NCBI GenBank assembly: GCA_946040935.1
Contig: CAMGCN010000048.1
Span: forward strand, 1-7,114
Direction: 5' to 3'
Source of the DNA: an uncultured Clostridia bacterium
GTDB taxonomy: Bacteria; Bacillota; Clostridia; Oscillospirales; CAG-272
DNA length: 7,114 bases
The number at the start of each line of letters is the position of its first letter. Within the stretch, counting starts at the first letter, position 1. The notes beneath the pieces were generated by a model. It was given only the letters and a program-made list of their open reading frames with translations. It had not been told where the DNA came from and did no database searches. Made by a program: the position numbers and the translations under genes. Of the stretch, positions 1 to 5,869 are shown piece after piece.

Positions 1-1659
1 GCCCGTAGGTCCGAGGAATATAAACGAGCCGATAGGACGCTTTGGGTCTTTAAGACCTATTCTGCCCCTTCGGATAGCACGCGCAACCGCGTCAACCGCC
101 TCGTCCTGTCCTACCACCCTCTCATGGAGCAGTTTGTCGAGGTTGGCAAGGCGTTCGCCCTCCTCATCGGCCAGCTTTTTCACAGGAATGCCTGTCCAGG
201 ATGTTACGATATCGGCAATTTCATCTTCACCTATCGAGAGCTTCTCGTCGGCGTGCTGTTTTTTCCACTTTGCGCGTTCTGCCTCAACCTCGCTGTTCAA
301 TTTATGTTCGTCATCACGAAGTGACGCCGCCTTCTCAAAGTCCTGGTTTTTGACCGCCTCTTCCTTTTCGGCAGAGAGTGCCTTTAGCTTTTCTTCAAGC
401 TCCTTCAGAGGCGCAGGGGATGTATATGCTTCAATCCGTTTTTTAGACGCCGCTTCGTCAATCAAATCAATCGCCTTATCCGGCAAAAATCTGTCGCCGA
501 TATATCTAACCGAGAGATTGACCGCCGCGTTTATCGCCTCGTCTGTAATTTTGACCTTGTGGTGTGCCTCGTATTTATCCTTTAAGCCCTGAAGAATGAG
601 TATAGCCTCTTCTTTTGACGGCTCACCCACCGTGACCGACTGAAATCTGCGTTCCAGCGCCGCGTCTTTTTCTATATACTTTCTGTACTCGTTTATAGTA
701 GTCGCGCCGATTATCTGCAGCTTTCCGCGCGCAAGCTCGGGTTTTAATATATTAGCCGCGTCTATTGCGCCCTCTGCCGCTCCTGCGCCGATAATATTGT
801 GTATCTCGTCTACAAAAAGAATTATATCGGGATTTGCGTCGACTTCCTCCATAACGCTTTTCAGGCGTTCCTCAAATTCACCGCGGTATTTCGCTCCTGC
901 GAGCATTCCTGAAATATCGAGAGTGATAATACGCTTGCCCGTAAGAGTTTCGGGAACTTCACCGTCGGCTATCCTCTGGGCAAGTCCCTCGACAACCGCC
1001 GTTTTACCGACGCCCGGCTCACCTATAAGGCAGGGGTTGTTTTTAGTTCTTCGCGACAATATCTGAATGACCCTCTGGGTTTCCTCATCACGGCCGATTA
1101 TCGGGTCGAGTTTTCCCTCTTTTGCGGCGGCAGTAAGGTCTCTGCCGTATTTTTCCACGGTCGGAGTCTTGCTTTTCTTTTCGCTCTTGCCGACGGGGGC
1201 GCTTTCCTCGCGGCCGTCCTCGGCCTCTCCCGAAACAAAGCCCGTTAGCTCCTCATATATCTCCCTTATATTGCATCCGAGGGAAGAAAGTATCCTGACC
1301 GCTACGCAGTCGCTCTCGGAAAGAAGCGCAAGAAGTATATGCTCTGTACCTATATAGTTCTGGCCCGAGCGGAGCGCCATATACGACGAGGTCTCTATTA
1401 TACGTTTTGTACGGGGAGTCATATCCTGCGCGCCGACGTTGCTCTGTCCTCCCTTTCCCGAAATGCTCTCTACTATCTCGCTCACCTTGCGTTCGGTGAC
1501 AGAGCGTTCGCCCAGCACCTTTGCCGCGATAGAGTCCTCCTCTCTCAACAGTCCGATGAGCAAATGCTCGCTGCCTATATAGCTGTGGCCGAATTCCCTC
1601 GCCGCTTCGAGCGCCGAGTTAAGCGCATTCTGCGCTGATTCAGTAAATCTGTTTGTCAT
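1..1659 (-). CDS. clpC: ClpC, Hsp100/AAA+ ATP-dependent unfoldase (3' end missing)
   Basis: ClpC is a cytoplasmic hexameric unfoldase that feeds arginine-phosphorylated or misfolded proteins to the ClpP peptidase. The 553 visible codons have no stop; the family is usually a little over 800 residues, so about two thirds is present. Two Clp_N repeats are visible ([12 protein letters not shown] at residues 27-38 and [12 protein letters not shown] at 102-113). The first AAA+ module has Walker A GEPGVGKT (213-220), Walker B ILFVDEIH with D284/E285, sensor GATT (318-321) and arginine-finger candidates R337/R338. The middle domain carries a UVR-like segment (about 436-455, [15 protein letters not shown]), which distinguishes ClpC from ClpA. 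WTGIPV (488-493) precedes the second AAA+ module, and the window ends inside its Walker A after GPTG. The ATG at 1659 directly follows the mcsB stop (TAAATG), with GGGAGA inside the end of mcsB as the ribosome site. The reading frame is intact with no frameshift. Identity is near certain. Confidence 0.97.
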   Translation of the reverse strand, partial: MTNRFTESAQNALNSALEAAREFGHSYIGSEHLLIGLLREEDSIAAKVLGERSVTERKVSEIVESISGKGGQSNVGAQDMTPRTKRIIETSSYMALRSGQNYIGTEHILLALLSESDCVAVRILSSLGCNIREIYEELTGFVSGEAEDGREESAPVGKSEKKSKTPTVEKYGRDLTAAAKEGKLDPIIGRDEETQRVIQILSRRTKNNPCLIGEPGVGKTAVVEGLAQRIADGEVPETLTGKRIITLDISGMLAGAKYRGEFEERLKSVMEEVDANPDIILFVDEIHNIIGAGAAEGAIDAANILKPELARGKLQIIGATTINEYRKYIEKDAALERRFQSVTVGEPSKEEAILILQGLKDKYEAHHKVKITDEAINAAVNLSVRYIGDRFLPDKAIDLIDEAASKKRIEAYTSPAPLKELEEKLKALSAEKEEAVKNQDFEKAASLRDDEHKLNSEVEAERAKWKKQHADEKLSIGEDEIADIVTSWTGIPVKKLADEEGERLANLDKLLHERVVGQDEAVDAVARAIRRGRIGLKDPKRPIGSFIFLGPTG

Positions 1660-2649
1660 TTATACCATCTCCCTTTTTACTTTTGCGGCACGCGCCTTGT
1701 CTCTTTGAGCCGCGTCGTTCGTTCCGCTTTCAAGTGCAAGTGTGGCAGGCTGTACTTCGACGCAAAGCCTGTCGAGAACCTCATAGCTCACTCCGTCGAT
1801 ATATCCTGCACATACTCCGTACCTTACCTTTCCGTACAGGCTCATAAACTCTCCGCTGCTCAAAAGATATGCGTTTTTCATCGTTCCGAGCGCGCGGCAC
1901 GCCATATCGCACATTTTGTCGTGTTCTTTTACTTCAAGAGCCTTTTGCGCGCTCTTTTCATTCTCTATTATTCTATTAATAATATCCGACAGCTTGCTTA
2001 TCGTATCCTCCTCGGTTATGCCCAAAGTAACCTGATTTGATATCTGATACAGGCATCCCGACTCTTCCGTTCCCTCTCCGTATATTCCGCGTATGGCGAC
2101 GCCCATTTTCGGCAGTTGAGAGGCAACACGCCTTATAGCACCCGTCATGGTAAGAGCAGGAAGAAACATCATAACAGAAACTCTCATGCCTGTTCCGAGA
2201 TTGGTAGGACAATGGGTAAGATAACCTAAACGCTCGTCAAAAGCTATATTCAAATTACTCTCTATCTCGTCACAGACGCCCGCCGCACACTCGTATGCTT
2301 TTTCAAGCTCAAGCCCCGGGAGTATACACTGAATACGCAAATGGTCCTCTTCACACAGCATGACATAGTTATCGTCCTTCATAAGCAGTCCGTGAGGTCC
2401 CTTCGCCAAAAGAAAATTCGGACTTACAAAATGCTTTTCCATATAAGAGCGCGCAACATCCGGCTCAAGAGAAGTAAAATCTACATATTCGTAGTCGCCG
2501 AGAACTCCCCTTGCCTTTTCTATTATCTCCTGAGCTCCCGTTTTATCGAGTTTTGAAGCAAAAGGATAATCGCATATATTTCTCGCAAAGCGCACACGGG
2601 TACTTATAACAAATTCACGTTCGTTTCCCGATTTATCATACCAAGCCAT
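1660..2649 (-). CDS. mcsB: McsB, protein-arginine kinase
   Basis: McsB is a phosphagen-kinase-fold enzyme that transfers phosphate from ATP to arginine side chains. This marks proteins for ClpC-ClpP and inactivates the CtsR repressor. The 329 residues include STRVRFARN (16-24, nucleotide-binding arginines), CEEDHLRIQ (99-107, catalytic glutamates), HCPTNLGTG (146-154, with the family's active-site cysteine C147) and RGIYGEGTEESG (187-198). Near the C terminus RDKARA (316-321) matches the RDxxRA phosphoarginine-binding motif that separates McsB from metazoan arginine kinases. The protein is somewhat shorter than the roughly 360-residue bacillar enzymes, mainly at the N terminus. One oddity is C99 where the usual motif has asparagine (NEEDH). 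The start at 2649 has GGAGG at 2658-2662, 8 nt upstream, and lies 3 nt after the mcsA stop. The TAA stop abuts the clpC ATG, so translation of all three is probably coupled. Confidence 0.96.
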   Translation of the reverse strand: MAWYDKSGNEREFVISTRVRFARNICDYPFASKLDKTGAQEIIEKARGVLGDYEYVDFTSLEPDVARSYMEKHFVSPNFLLAKGPHGLLMKDDNYVMLCEEDHLRIQCILPGLELEKAYECAAGVCDEIESNLNIAFDERLGYLTHCPTNLGTGMRVSVMMFLPALTMTGAIRRVASQLPKMGVAIRGIYGEGTEESGCLYQISNQVTLGITEEDTISKLSDIINRIIENEKSAQKALEVKEHDKMCDMACRALGTMKNAYLLSSGEFMSLYGKVRYGVCAGYIDGVSYEVLDRLCVEVQPATLALESGTNDAAQRDKARAAKVKREMV

Positions 2650-2652
2650 TTT

Positions 2653-3120
2653 TCACGCCTCCATTTCCCGGATTTTATCCCGTAATTTTGCCGCACTCTC
2701 GAAATCTTCCTTTTCTATCGCCGCGGCAAGCTGTTTTTTGAGCGCGGAGAGCTCGTCCTGCTTTTTGTCACGCATTTGCGGCGGCTTTCGCCCGACGTGA
2801 CGGCTGTTTCCGTGTATTCTCTCTATCATCGGACGGAGTCTGTCGCCGAATATGCCGTAGCACCTCGCGCAGCCCACTTTGCCTTCACGGGTAATATCGT
2901 CGAAAGTAGAGCCGCATAAATCGCATACTTTCTCCTCAACTCCTTTTCCCTTTTGGGCAGAGAAAAGATTTCCGAAGAAGTTAAACCCATCGTCGAAAAA
3001 TCCTCCGACGGAAACCTCCGACGCACACTCGGCACACAGGGCGACTTGCTCGCTTACCCCGTTTATCGTCTGTTTATACAAAACACTTGCATTTCTTTTT
3101 TTACATCTTTCACATAACAT
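2653..3120 (-). CDS. mcsA: McsA, zinc-finger activator of the McsB kinase
   Basis: McsA is a small cytoplasmic zinc protein that activates McsB and takes part in control of CtsR. The 155-residue product has four CxxC pairs: C3/C6 and C29/C32 in an N-terminal zinc module, then C66/C69 and C84/C87 in a second one (VCDLCGSTFDDI...GCARCYGIF). A glycine/phenylalanine-rich link (GGFFDDGFNFFGNLF, 39-53) joins the two modules. The C terminus (about 122-155) is a UVR motif, DELSALKKQL followed by KEDFESAAKLRDKIREME, likely a helical coiled coil. Length and domain order are typical of the family. It lies 22 nt after ctsR and 3 nt before mcsB. A weak GAGG precedes the ATG, so translation may partly depend on coupling. 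The only realistic alternative name is a generic UvrB/UvrC-motif protein, but the operon settles it. Confidence 0.95.
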   Translation of the reverse strand: MLCERCKKRNASVLYKQTINGVSEQVALCAECASEVSVGGFFDDGFNFFGNLFSAQKGKGVEEKVCDLCGSTFDDITREGKVGCARCYGIFGDRLRPMIERIHGNSRHVGRKPPQMRDKKQDELSALKKQLAAAIEKEDFESAAKLRDKIREMEA

Positions 3121-3142
3121 AATTTTTCGCCTCTTTTTTATA

Positions 3143-3595
3143 TTACTTCATTAAAGACATTACTATTTGTCGGAATATGTCCGCTCGTATCACGTTTCTG
3201 TATTCTGCAGGCACATGAACCAGCGCCGAAGACGATAAAGCCGAGCATGAAAGGTCCCGTTCTTTTTCGTTTATCACGCCGTTGTCCGCCATGCTCTGAA
3301 ATATCGCCCGCACGCTTCCCTCGTCGATACTCGCTCCTATTGAAGCAAAGAGATGCATGAGATATTCGTCACGGCTGACATCCTTTTTAGTTATACGGAG
3401 ATATCCTCCGCCTCCTCTTCGGCTCTCAATGACATATCCTCTCTCGGGAGTGAAACGCGAAGTTATAACATAATTTATCTGACTGGGAACACAGCCTGCC
3501 ATACCTGCAAGCTCTTTTCTCCCTATTTCAAGAGTTCCTCCCCCTTCTGTTAAAAGCTGTTCTATAAGCATTGCCACTGAATCGGAAATCAACAT
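3143..3595 (-). CDS. ctsR: CtsR, repressor of class III heat-shock genes
   Basis: CtsR is a dimeric winged-helix repressor that binds tandem GGTCAAA heptads and controls the clp genes and its own operon. The 150 residues show the conserved DNA-binding half: helix-turn-helix around RKELAGMAGCVPSQINYVI (26-44) and the wing ESRRGGGGYLRI (57-68). The glycine-rich wing loop is the temperature-sensing element in studied homologues, and its arginine (here probably R60) is the McsB phosphorylation target in the Geobacillus protein. The C-terminal half is the helical dimerisation domain. The ATG at 3595 has AAGGAG at 3604-3609, 8 nt upstream. An earlier ATG at 3599-3601 is followed at once by TAA and cannot be the start. 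Three CtsR boxes lie in the promoter directly upstream, so autoregulation is very likely. Confidence 0.97.
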   Translation of the reverse strand: MLISDSVAMLIEQLLTEGGGTLEIGRKELAGMAGCVPSQINYVITSRFTPERGYVIESRRGGGGYLRITKKDVSRDEYLMHLFASIGASIDEGSVRAIFQSMADNGVINEKERDLSCSALSSSALVHVPAEYRNVIRADIFRQIVMSLMK

Positions 3596-3607
3596 TTACA
3601 TCGCTCC

Positions 3608-3624
3608 TTTGACCTTCTTTGACC
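3608..3624 (-). promoter_or_regulatory. CtsR operator, box 3 (perfect, in the leader)
   Basis: On the minus strand GGTCAAA-GAA-GGTCAAA is again an exact CtsR box, oriented opposite to boxes 1 and 2. It lies downstream of the predicted start site and its end overlaps the first two bases of the ctsR ribosome site (AAGGAG, 3609-3604). CtsR bound here would act as a roadblock just after initiation. Confidence 0.92.
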
Positions 3625-3629
3625 TTTTG

Positions 3630-3665
3630 TAAGCATAGTATAAAACAAAAGTCAAAGAAAGTCAA
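3630..3665 (-). promoter_or_regulatory. Sigma-A promoter of the ctsR-mcsA-mcsB-clpC operon
   Basis: On the minus strand the -35 element TTGACT (3665-3660) and -10 element TATACT (3642-3637) are separated by exactly 17 bp. Each differs from the consensus at one or two positions. A start site is expected near 3630, which is an A on the transcribed sense strand. That gives a leader of about 35 nt to the ctsR ATG. The -35 hexamer lies inside CtsR box 1 and the leader contains box 3, so bound CtsR would block polymerase. The start site is predicted, not measured. Confidence 0.85.
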
Positions 3666-3666
3666 G
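3650..3666 (+). promoter_or_regulatory. CtsR operator, box 1
   Basis: Two direct heptads, AGTCAAA and AGTCAAG, are separated by GAA. This fits the CtsR consensus (A/G)GTCAAA-NAN-(A/G)GTCAAA except for the last base. It covers the -35 hexamer of the ctsR promoter and shares base 3666 with box 2. Confidence 0.85.
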
Positions 3667-3682
3667 GTCAAAGAAGGTCAAA
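3666..3682 (+). promoter_or_regulatory. CtsR operator, box 2 (perfect)
   Basis: GGTCAAA-GAA-GGTCAAA is an exact 7-3-7 match to the CtsR consensus. It lies immediately upstream of the -35 element, in tandem with box 1, so the four heptads start at 3650, 3660, 3666 and 3676. Confidence 0.92.
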
Positions 3683-3702
3683 ATCGCATTATTTACATTT
3701 TG

Positions 3703-3927
3703 TTAATAATTATTGAAAATCGCTTCCCATGTTTCGTGGTCCACTATGCCTGTTTCCTTCATGCCGATATAGTGCTGAAAAGATATAACAGCGAGTTTCG
3801 TCTCATCTCCGAATATACCGTCAGGCGTCAGTATCGGCCGTATTCTTACGTTTTCTTTTGATAAAAGCCGCAGGGCGCTCTGTATTTCAAAGACAGCGGT
3901 GCCTTTATCCGTTAAAATCGTCATCAT
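3703..3927 (-). CDS. Free-standing single peptidoglycan-binding domain protein
   Basis: A 74-residue protein that is essentially one PG_binding_1 repeat, a three-helix fold that binds cell-wall peptidoglycan. The repeat signature is DGIFGDETKLAVISFQ (36-51), then TGIVDHETWEAIF (59-71), like the repeats in the preceding gene. There is no catalytic domain, signal peptide or membrane segment. The ATG at 3927 overlaps the upstream stop by 4 nt (ATGA). The next codon is also ATG, so the start is uncertain by one residue. GAGG lies about 7 nt upstream, inside the previous gene. It may be a detached fourth repeat of the upstream protein or a small accessory binding subunit. The stop at 3703 is only about 20 bp from CtsR box 2, with no terminator between. 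The gene is probably real, since the family signature, ribosome site and coupling agree; its role is inferred. Confidence 0.85.
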   Translation of the reverse strand: MMTILTDKGTAVFEIQSALRLLSKENVRIRPILTPDGIFGDETKLAVISFQHYIGMKETGIVDHETWEAIFNNY

Positions 3928-5327
3928 TCTCCCACCTCGTAGCCGGGATATTGTTCTTCGTTTCTGTATAATCCCGACGTCGTTTCGTCATACTGACGTG
4001 CTATCTGATACCATGTATTCAGGTTTACCGTTCCTGTAACGGGTATTCCGAAAATCTCCTGAAATATTTCGACGGCGTTGCGGGTTGCGGGGCCGAACAC
4101 ACCGTCGGCTGTAAGTGTGGGAATCTCGGTGTAAACACGCGCTATTGCATTCAAATACTCTTGAATAGTCTTTACATTGTCGCTTTTTTCTCCCTCGCGC
4201 AAAGGAGTGCCCGGGTAGGGAACGGTGTTTCCTATAAAAGCGGTGTCGGGCAAAGACGCGAGAATTCCGGCATATGTGTCATATATACTGTCCCATGTCG
4301 CACGGTCGAGTTCTCCCGTTTCGGGCAGACCGTATGTCCGCTGATACGACTTCACCGACTCGACAGTCGCCGCGTCATAAACGCTGTTCAGCGAAGGCGG
4401 CATTACCGAGTCGACAAAGTTACCTATGAAATACAGATAATACTGGAAAACTCCTACCTCCGGTCCGCTGTCCCCCTCTTTTATCACTCCTTCGTATTGG
4501 AGAGCTACTTCCTCGTACTTTACTCCCTCGCTCGTTACCTCGTTTAAGTTTTTTACCGCCGACCACACACGCTGGAGCTCATACCAAGTGGATTTTCCCA
4601 CTATTCCGTCAACGCTTAAATTAAACGTCTTCTGAAATTCCCGAACAGCAGCCTCTGTCGCCTGGTCAAACACACCGTCTTCAGGATAAATTTTCGGTAT
4701 GTTCGGATAGTTGGTTGACACGCGGTTCAGGCGGAGCTGAAGGGTACGCACATCGTCTCCCACGCTTCCTATCCGAAGCGGCACCTCGGGCGCGCTGGGC
4801 TCAAATCCTCCGACCGGCGCGTCAACGACAAGCTCCACATCGTCTCCGTAGTATTGCTTCAGAATATCCACCGAGCTAAAGCCCTCTTGTGCGAGCTGTT
4901 CGCTTCCCCATTGGGAGAGTCCCTCGCAGGTGGTAGTCGTTCCGTTACAGTACTGTGCAAAAAGCGGTTCTATGTTTCCCTCTCGGCGAAGATAATCGTT
5001 GAATATATCATCAACTATCTGTGAAACATTTTCAAAATAGTCTCTGCCGTAAACAAAGGACTGATCATACGCGGTCGAGTTAGTTATGTCAAAGTCATAC
5101 CCGCGCGAGCGGTAATATTCAGTATATATTCTGTTCAGCGCAAAGGATATCTGCGCGAGAACATTAGCTCTTATTGCCGAGGGAGACCATGTAGGATATA
5201 TCTCGCTCGACGCGACGTTTTTAATATAGTCTGAAAAGGGCACACGCACATTCTGTGCATTTGATGAAGGCGGTCCCAAATGCACCGTTATCATTTCGGG
5301 AATTATCGGCACTTTTGCTTCAGGCAT
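3924..5327 (-). CDS. SpoIID/SleC-like protein with three peptidoglycan-binding repeats
   Basis: A 467-residue protein probably acting on peptidoglycan. Residues about 28-165 resemble the SpoIID/LytB lytic transglycosylase domain: FSDYIKNVASSEIYPTW (31-47) corresponds to the segment with the catalytic glutamate (here E42), and CEGLSQWGSEQLAQEGF (134-150) followed by DILKQYYGDDVELV corresponds to the conserved SQxGA and YY-pocket region. Cysteines C127 and C134 could bind metal or form a disulphide. Three PG_binding_1 repeats follow, at about 185-255, 281-352 and 374-446, each with a D-G/x-A-T...FQ/YQ and TW signature. No signal peptide or membrane helix is seen. The domain set resembles clostridial spore cortex-lytic SleC, but with three binding repeats and with the N-terminal part in a separate gene. 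The ATG at 5327 has AGGAGG at 5335-5340, 7 nt upstream, and overlaps the previous stop by 1 nt (TAATG). Domain calls rest on reading the protein; cortex lysis is inference. Confidence 0.85.
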   Translation of the reverse strand: MPEAKVPIIPEMITVHLGPPSSNAQNVRVPFSDYIKNVASSEIYPTWSPSAIRANVLAQISFALNRIYTEYYRSRGYDFDITNSTAYDQSFVYGRDYFENVSQIVDDIFNDYLRREGNIEPLFAQYCNGTTTTCEGLSQWGSEQLAQEGFSSVDILKQYYGDDVELVVDAPVGGFEPSAPEVPLRIGSVGDDVRTLQLRLNRVSTNYPNIPKIYPEDGVFDQATEAAVREFQKTFNLSVDGIVGKSTWYELQRVWSAVKNLNEVTSEGVKYEEVALQYEGVIKEGDSGPEVGVFQYYLYFIGNFVDSVMPPSLNSVYDAATVESVKSYQRTYGLPETGELDRATWDSIYDTYAGILASLPDTAFIGNTVPYPGTPLREGEKSDNVKTIQEYLNAIARVYTEIPTLTADGVFGPATRNAVEIFQEIFGIPVTGTVNLNTWYQIARQYDETTSGLYRNEEQYPGYEVGE

Positions 5328-5722
5328 TATTTTTCCTCCTCTACCGGATAAGCACCTGACTCGTCAAAATTAATTTCACTCAAAGGAATCTCTTGGGCTC
5401 CGTAACCGGAAACAGGTATCATGTTTACATTTTGCACACTCGTAACACCCGGAAAAACGGGAACGGATTTTGTTTTCACCGTATAATATCCGTCCGCCTC
5501 TACACTGACATCATAGCTCGAATAGGGGGGCAGTGCGGAGCCAGGAGACAGCGAGCTTTCGAGAGCAGGCGTCGGCAGTTCAATCCTTTCTGTCGCGCCC
5601 GACATATCGGTGTAAATCTCTATCGGCTCGGGCGTGCCGGTCACAATGACGCGCGCTCCCTTTACCGGTAATGCGCCGAGCGCTGTTCGCGCGTTGACAA
5701 GCAAATAGCCTGTTGAATTCAA
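5327..5722 (-). CDS. Small Ig/carboxypeptidase-regulatory-like protein, possible SleC N-terminal equivalent
   Basis: A 131-residue protein if translation starts at the TTG at 5722. It begins MNSTGYLLVNARTALGALPV and shows the pattern of a carboxypeptidase-regulatory-like beta-sandwich: a VKGARVIVTG strand, a YTDMSGATERIELP turn, YDVSVEADGYYTVKTKSV, then a final VQNVNMIP strand. The C terminus is acidic (PVEEEK). As I recall, the N-terminal part of clostridial SleC has similar features, including the PPYSSYDVSV segment and a D-x-SG turn. There is no signal peptide and no catalytic motif. The longest open frame begins at another TTG (5770), but that adds 16 residues with no ribosome site; GAGGTGATT at 5726-5734 favours the internal TTG. 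It overlaps the next gene by 1 nt, so the two products are probably made together and may associate. Function is not established. Confidence 0.8.
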   Translation of the reverse strand: MNSTGYLLVNARTALGALPVKGARVIVTGTPEPIEIYTDMSGATERIELPTPALESSLSPGSALPPYSSYDVSVEADGYYTVKTKSVPVFPGVTSVQNVNMIPVSGYGAQEIPLSEINFDESGAYPVEEEK

Positions 5723-5725
5723 ATT

Positions 5726-5734
5726 AATCACCTC
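5726..5734 (-). promoter_or_regulatory. Ribosome binding site that sets the TTG start at 5722
   Basis: GAGGTGATT on the minus strand matches the complement of the 16S rRNA 3' end over most of its length. Its GAGG core is 8 nt from the TTG at 5722. No comparable site precedes the TTG at 5770, and no ATG is available nearby in frame. Confidence 0.75.
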
Positions 5735-5810
5735 GTAAAATACTATGCGAGAAAGATTTTTTTGATACAAAACTATGAAAAAAACTGATTTTTATATGCA
5801 AAAAGAGAGA

Positions 5811-5850
5811 ATAAATAAAAAAATACAGGCCTGTTCAAACAAGCCTGTAT
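5811..5850 (-). terminator. Intrinsic terminator of ftsZ
   Basis: On the minus strand a 12-bp stem at 5850-5823 (ATACAGGCTTGT paired with ACAGGCCTGTAT, one T-G wobble) closes a TTGA tetraloop. It is followed at once by a run of T residues (5822-5817) and further A/T bases. It begins 19 nt after the ftsZ stop and separates ftsZ from the peptidoglycan gene set. Confidence 0.93.
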
Positions 5851-5869
5851 CTAAAATTATTTACTTATA

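Larger units (their letters stand above)
3608..3682. repeat. Perfect 19-bp inverted repeat spanning the ctsR promoter
   Basis: The arms are 3608-3626 and 3664-3682. Read on the minus strand, the upstream arm is TTTGACCTTCTTTGACCTT and the downstream arm is its exact reverse complement, with one further T-G wobble outside. The 37-bp centre (3627-3663) contains the -10 element and spacer. The repeat arises because CtsR boxes 2 and 3 are identical and in opposite orientation, including two flanking bases. Confidence 0.95.

Noticed and set aside
134..592. 152-codon plus-strand open frame opposite clpC
   Set aside because: Serine-rich shadow of the ClpC middle domain codons, with no ribosome site and no recognisable motif.
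3599..3601. ATG just upstream of ctsR as an alternative start
   Set aside because: It is followed immediately by TAA, so it encodes nothing. The ATG at 3595 has proper spacing from AAGGAG and gives the expected CtsR N terminus.
3608..3682. The large inverted repeat as an intrinsic terminator for the peptidoglycan genes
   Set aside because: The stem is A/T-rich with a 37-nt loop and is followed by GGAGCG rather than a U-tract. It is explained by opposed CtsR boxes.
4161..4547. 128-codon plus-strand open frame opposite the SpoIID-like gene
   Set aside because: Antisense to three well-formed peptidoglycan-binding repeats; no family signature or translation signal.
4000..4800. Three similar peptidoglycan-binding repeats as a recent DNA duplication
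   Set aside because: The similarity is only at protein signature level; the nucleotide sequences of the repeats are well diverged.
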